From DATCSE01 sp036568605 (lineage in GTDB: Bacteria > Pseudomonadota > Gammaproteobacteria > Burkholderiales > Burkholderiaceae_C), in assembly GCA_036568605.1 (NCBI GenBank), contig DATCSE010000049.1, forward strand, positions 1-5,591: DNA of 5,591 nt. Reading direction: 5' to 3'. Below are positions 5,569 through 5,591 of the stretch, one piece after another. Both the position numbers and the translations under genes were made by a program. The notes beneath the pieces are model-generated. The model was given only the letters and a program-made list of their open reading frames with translations, made no database searches and was not told where the DNA came from. Numbering within the stretch: the first letter of the stretch is position 1; the number at the start of each line of letters is the position of its first letter.

Positions 5569-5591
5569 GGTTGGAGGGTTGGCGCTGTGCC

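Noticed and set aside
5476..5591. Sigma-70 promoter for the operon
   Set aside because: I found no -35/-10 pair with acceptable spacing in the minus-strand leader; the promoter may lie beyond the window.

Overview
The window is GC-rich (roughly two-thirds G+C by eye). All seven recognisable genes lie on the minus strand, head to tail, with short gaps or small overlaps, so they look like one transcription unit running from right (about 5475) to left (off the window at position 1). The codon use, the aromatic-catabolism content and a REP-like intergenic repeat at the right edge suggest a betaproteobacterium of the order Burkholderiales. That placement is inferred, not shown.

Layout in the direction of transcription: (1) 5476-5591, a gene-free leader with two inverted REP-like units; (2) 4993-5475, the small (beta) subunit of a ring-hydroxylating oxygenase of the NagH/AndAd type; (3) 4651-4977, a Rieske [2Fe-2S] ferredoxin of the NagAb/AndAb type; (4) 3452-4615, a secreted type I periplasmic substrate-binding protein; (5) 2449-3369, LivH-type permease; (6) 1421-2437, LivM-type permease; (7) 675-1421, LivG-type ATPase; (8) 1-656, LivF-type ATPase, cut by the window edge.

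Genes 4 to 8 form a complete HAAT-type (branched-chain amino acid family) ABC importer: one binding protein, two permeases and two ATPases. Genes 2 and 3 are two parts of a multicomponent aromatic oxygenase. The simplest reading is that the importer brings an aromatic acid (salicylate, anthranilate or a relative) into the cell for the oxygenase to attack, rather than importing leucine. The catalytic large (alpha) subunit and the ferredoxin reductase are not in the window. The small-subunit/ferredoxin order matches the nag (salicylate 5-hydroxylase) and and (anthranilate dioxygenase) operons, so the alpha gene would be expected just beyond the right edge.

Three points deserve a second look. 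The LivF-type ATPase has an unusual nucleotide site (Walker A Lys replaced by Arg, H-loop His replaced by Arg), while its LivG partner is consensus. The REP-like pair shows compensatory base changes in its stems. The oxygenase parts and the transporter are fused into one operon. I saw no tRNA, rRNA, CRISPR, insertion sequence or convincing rho-independent terminator.
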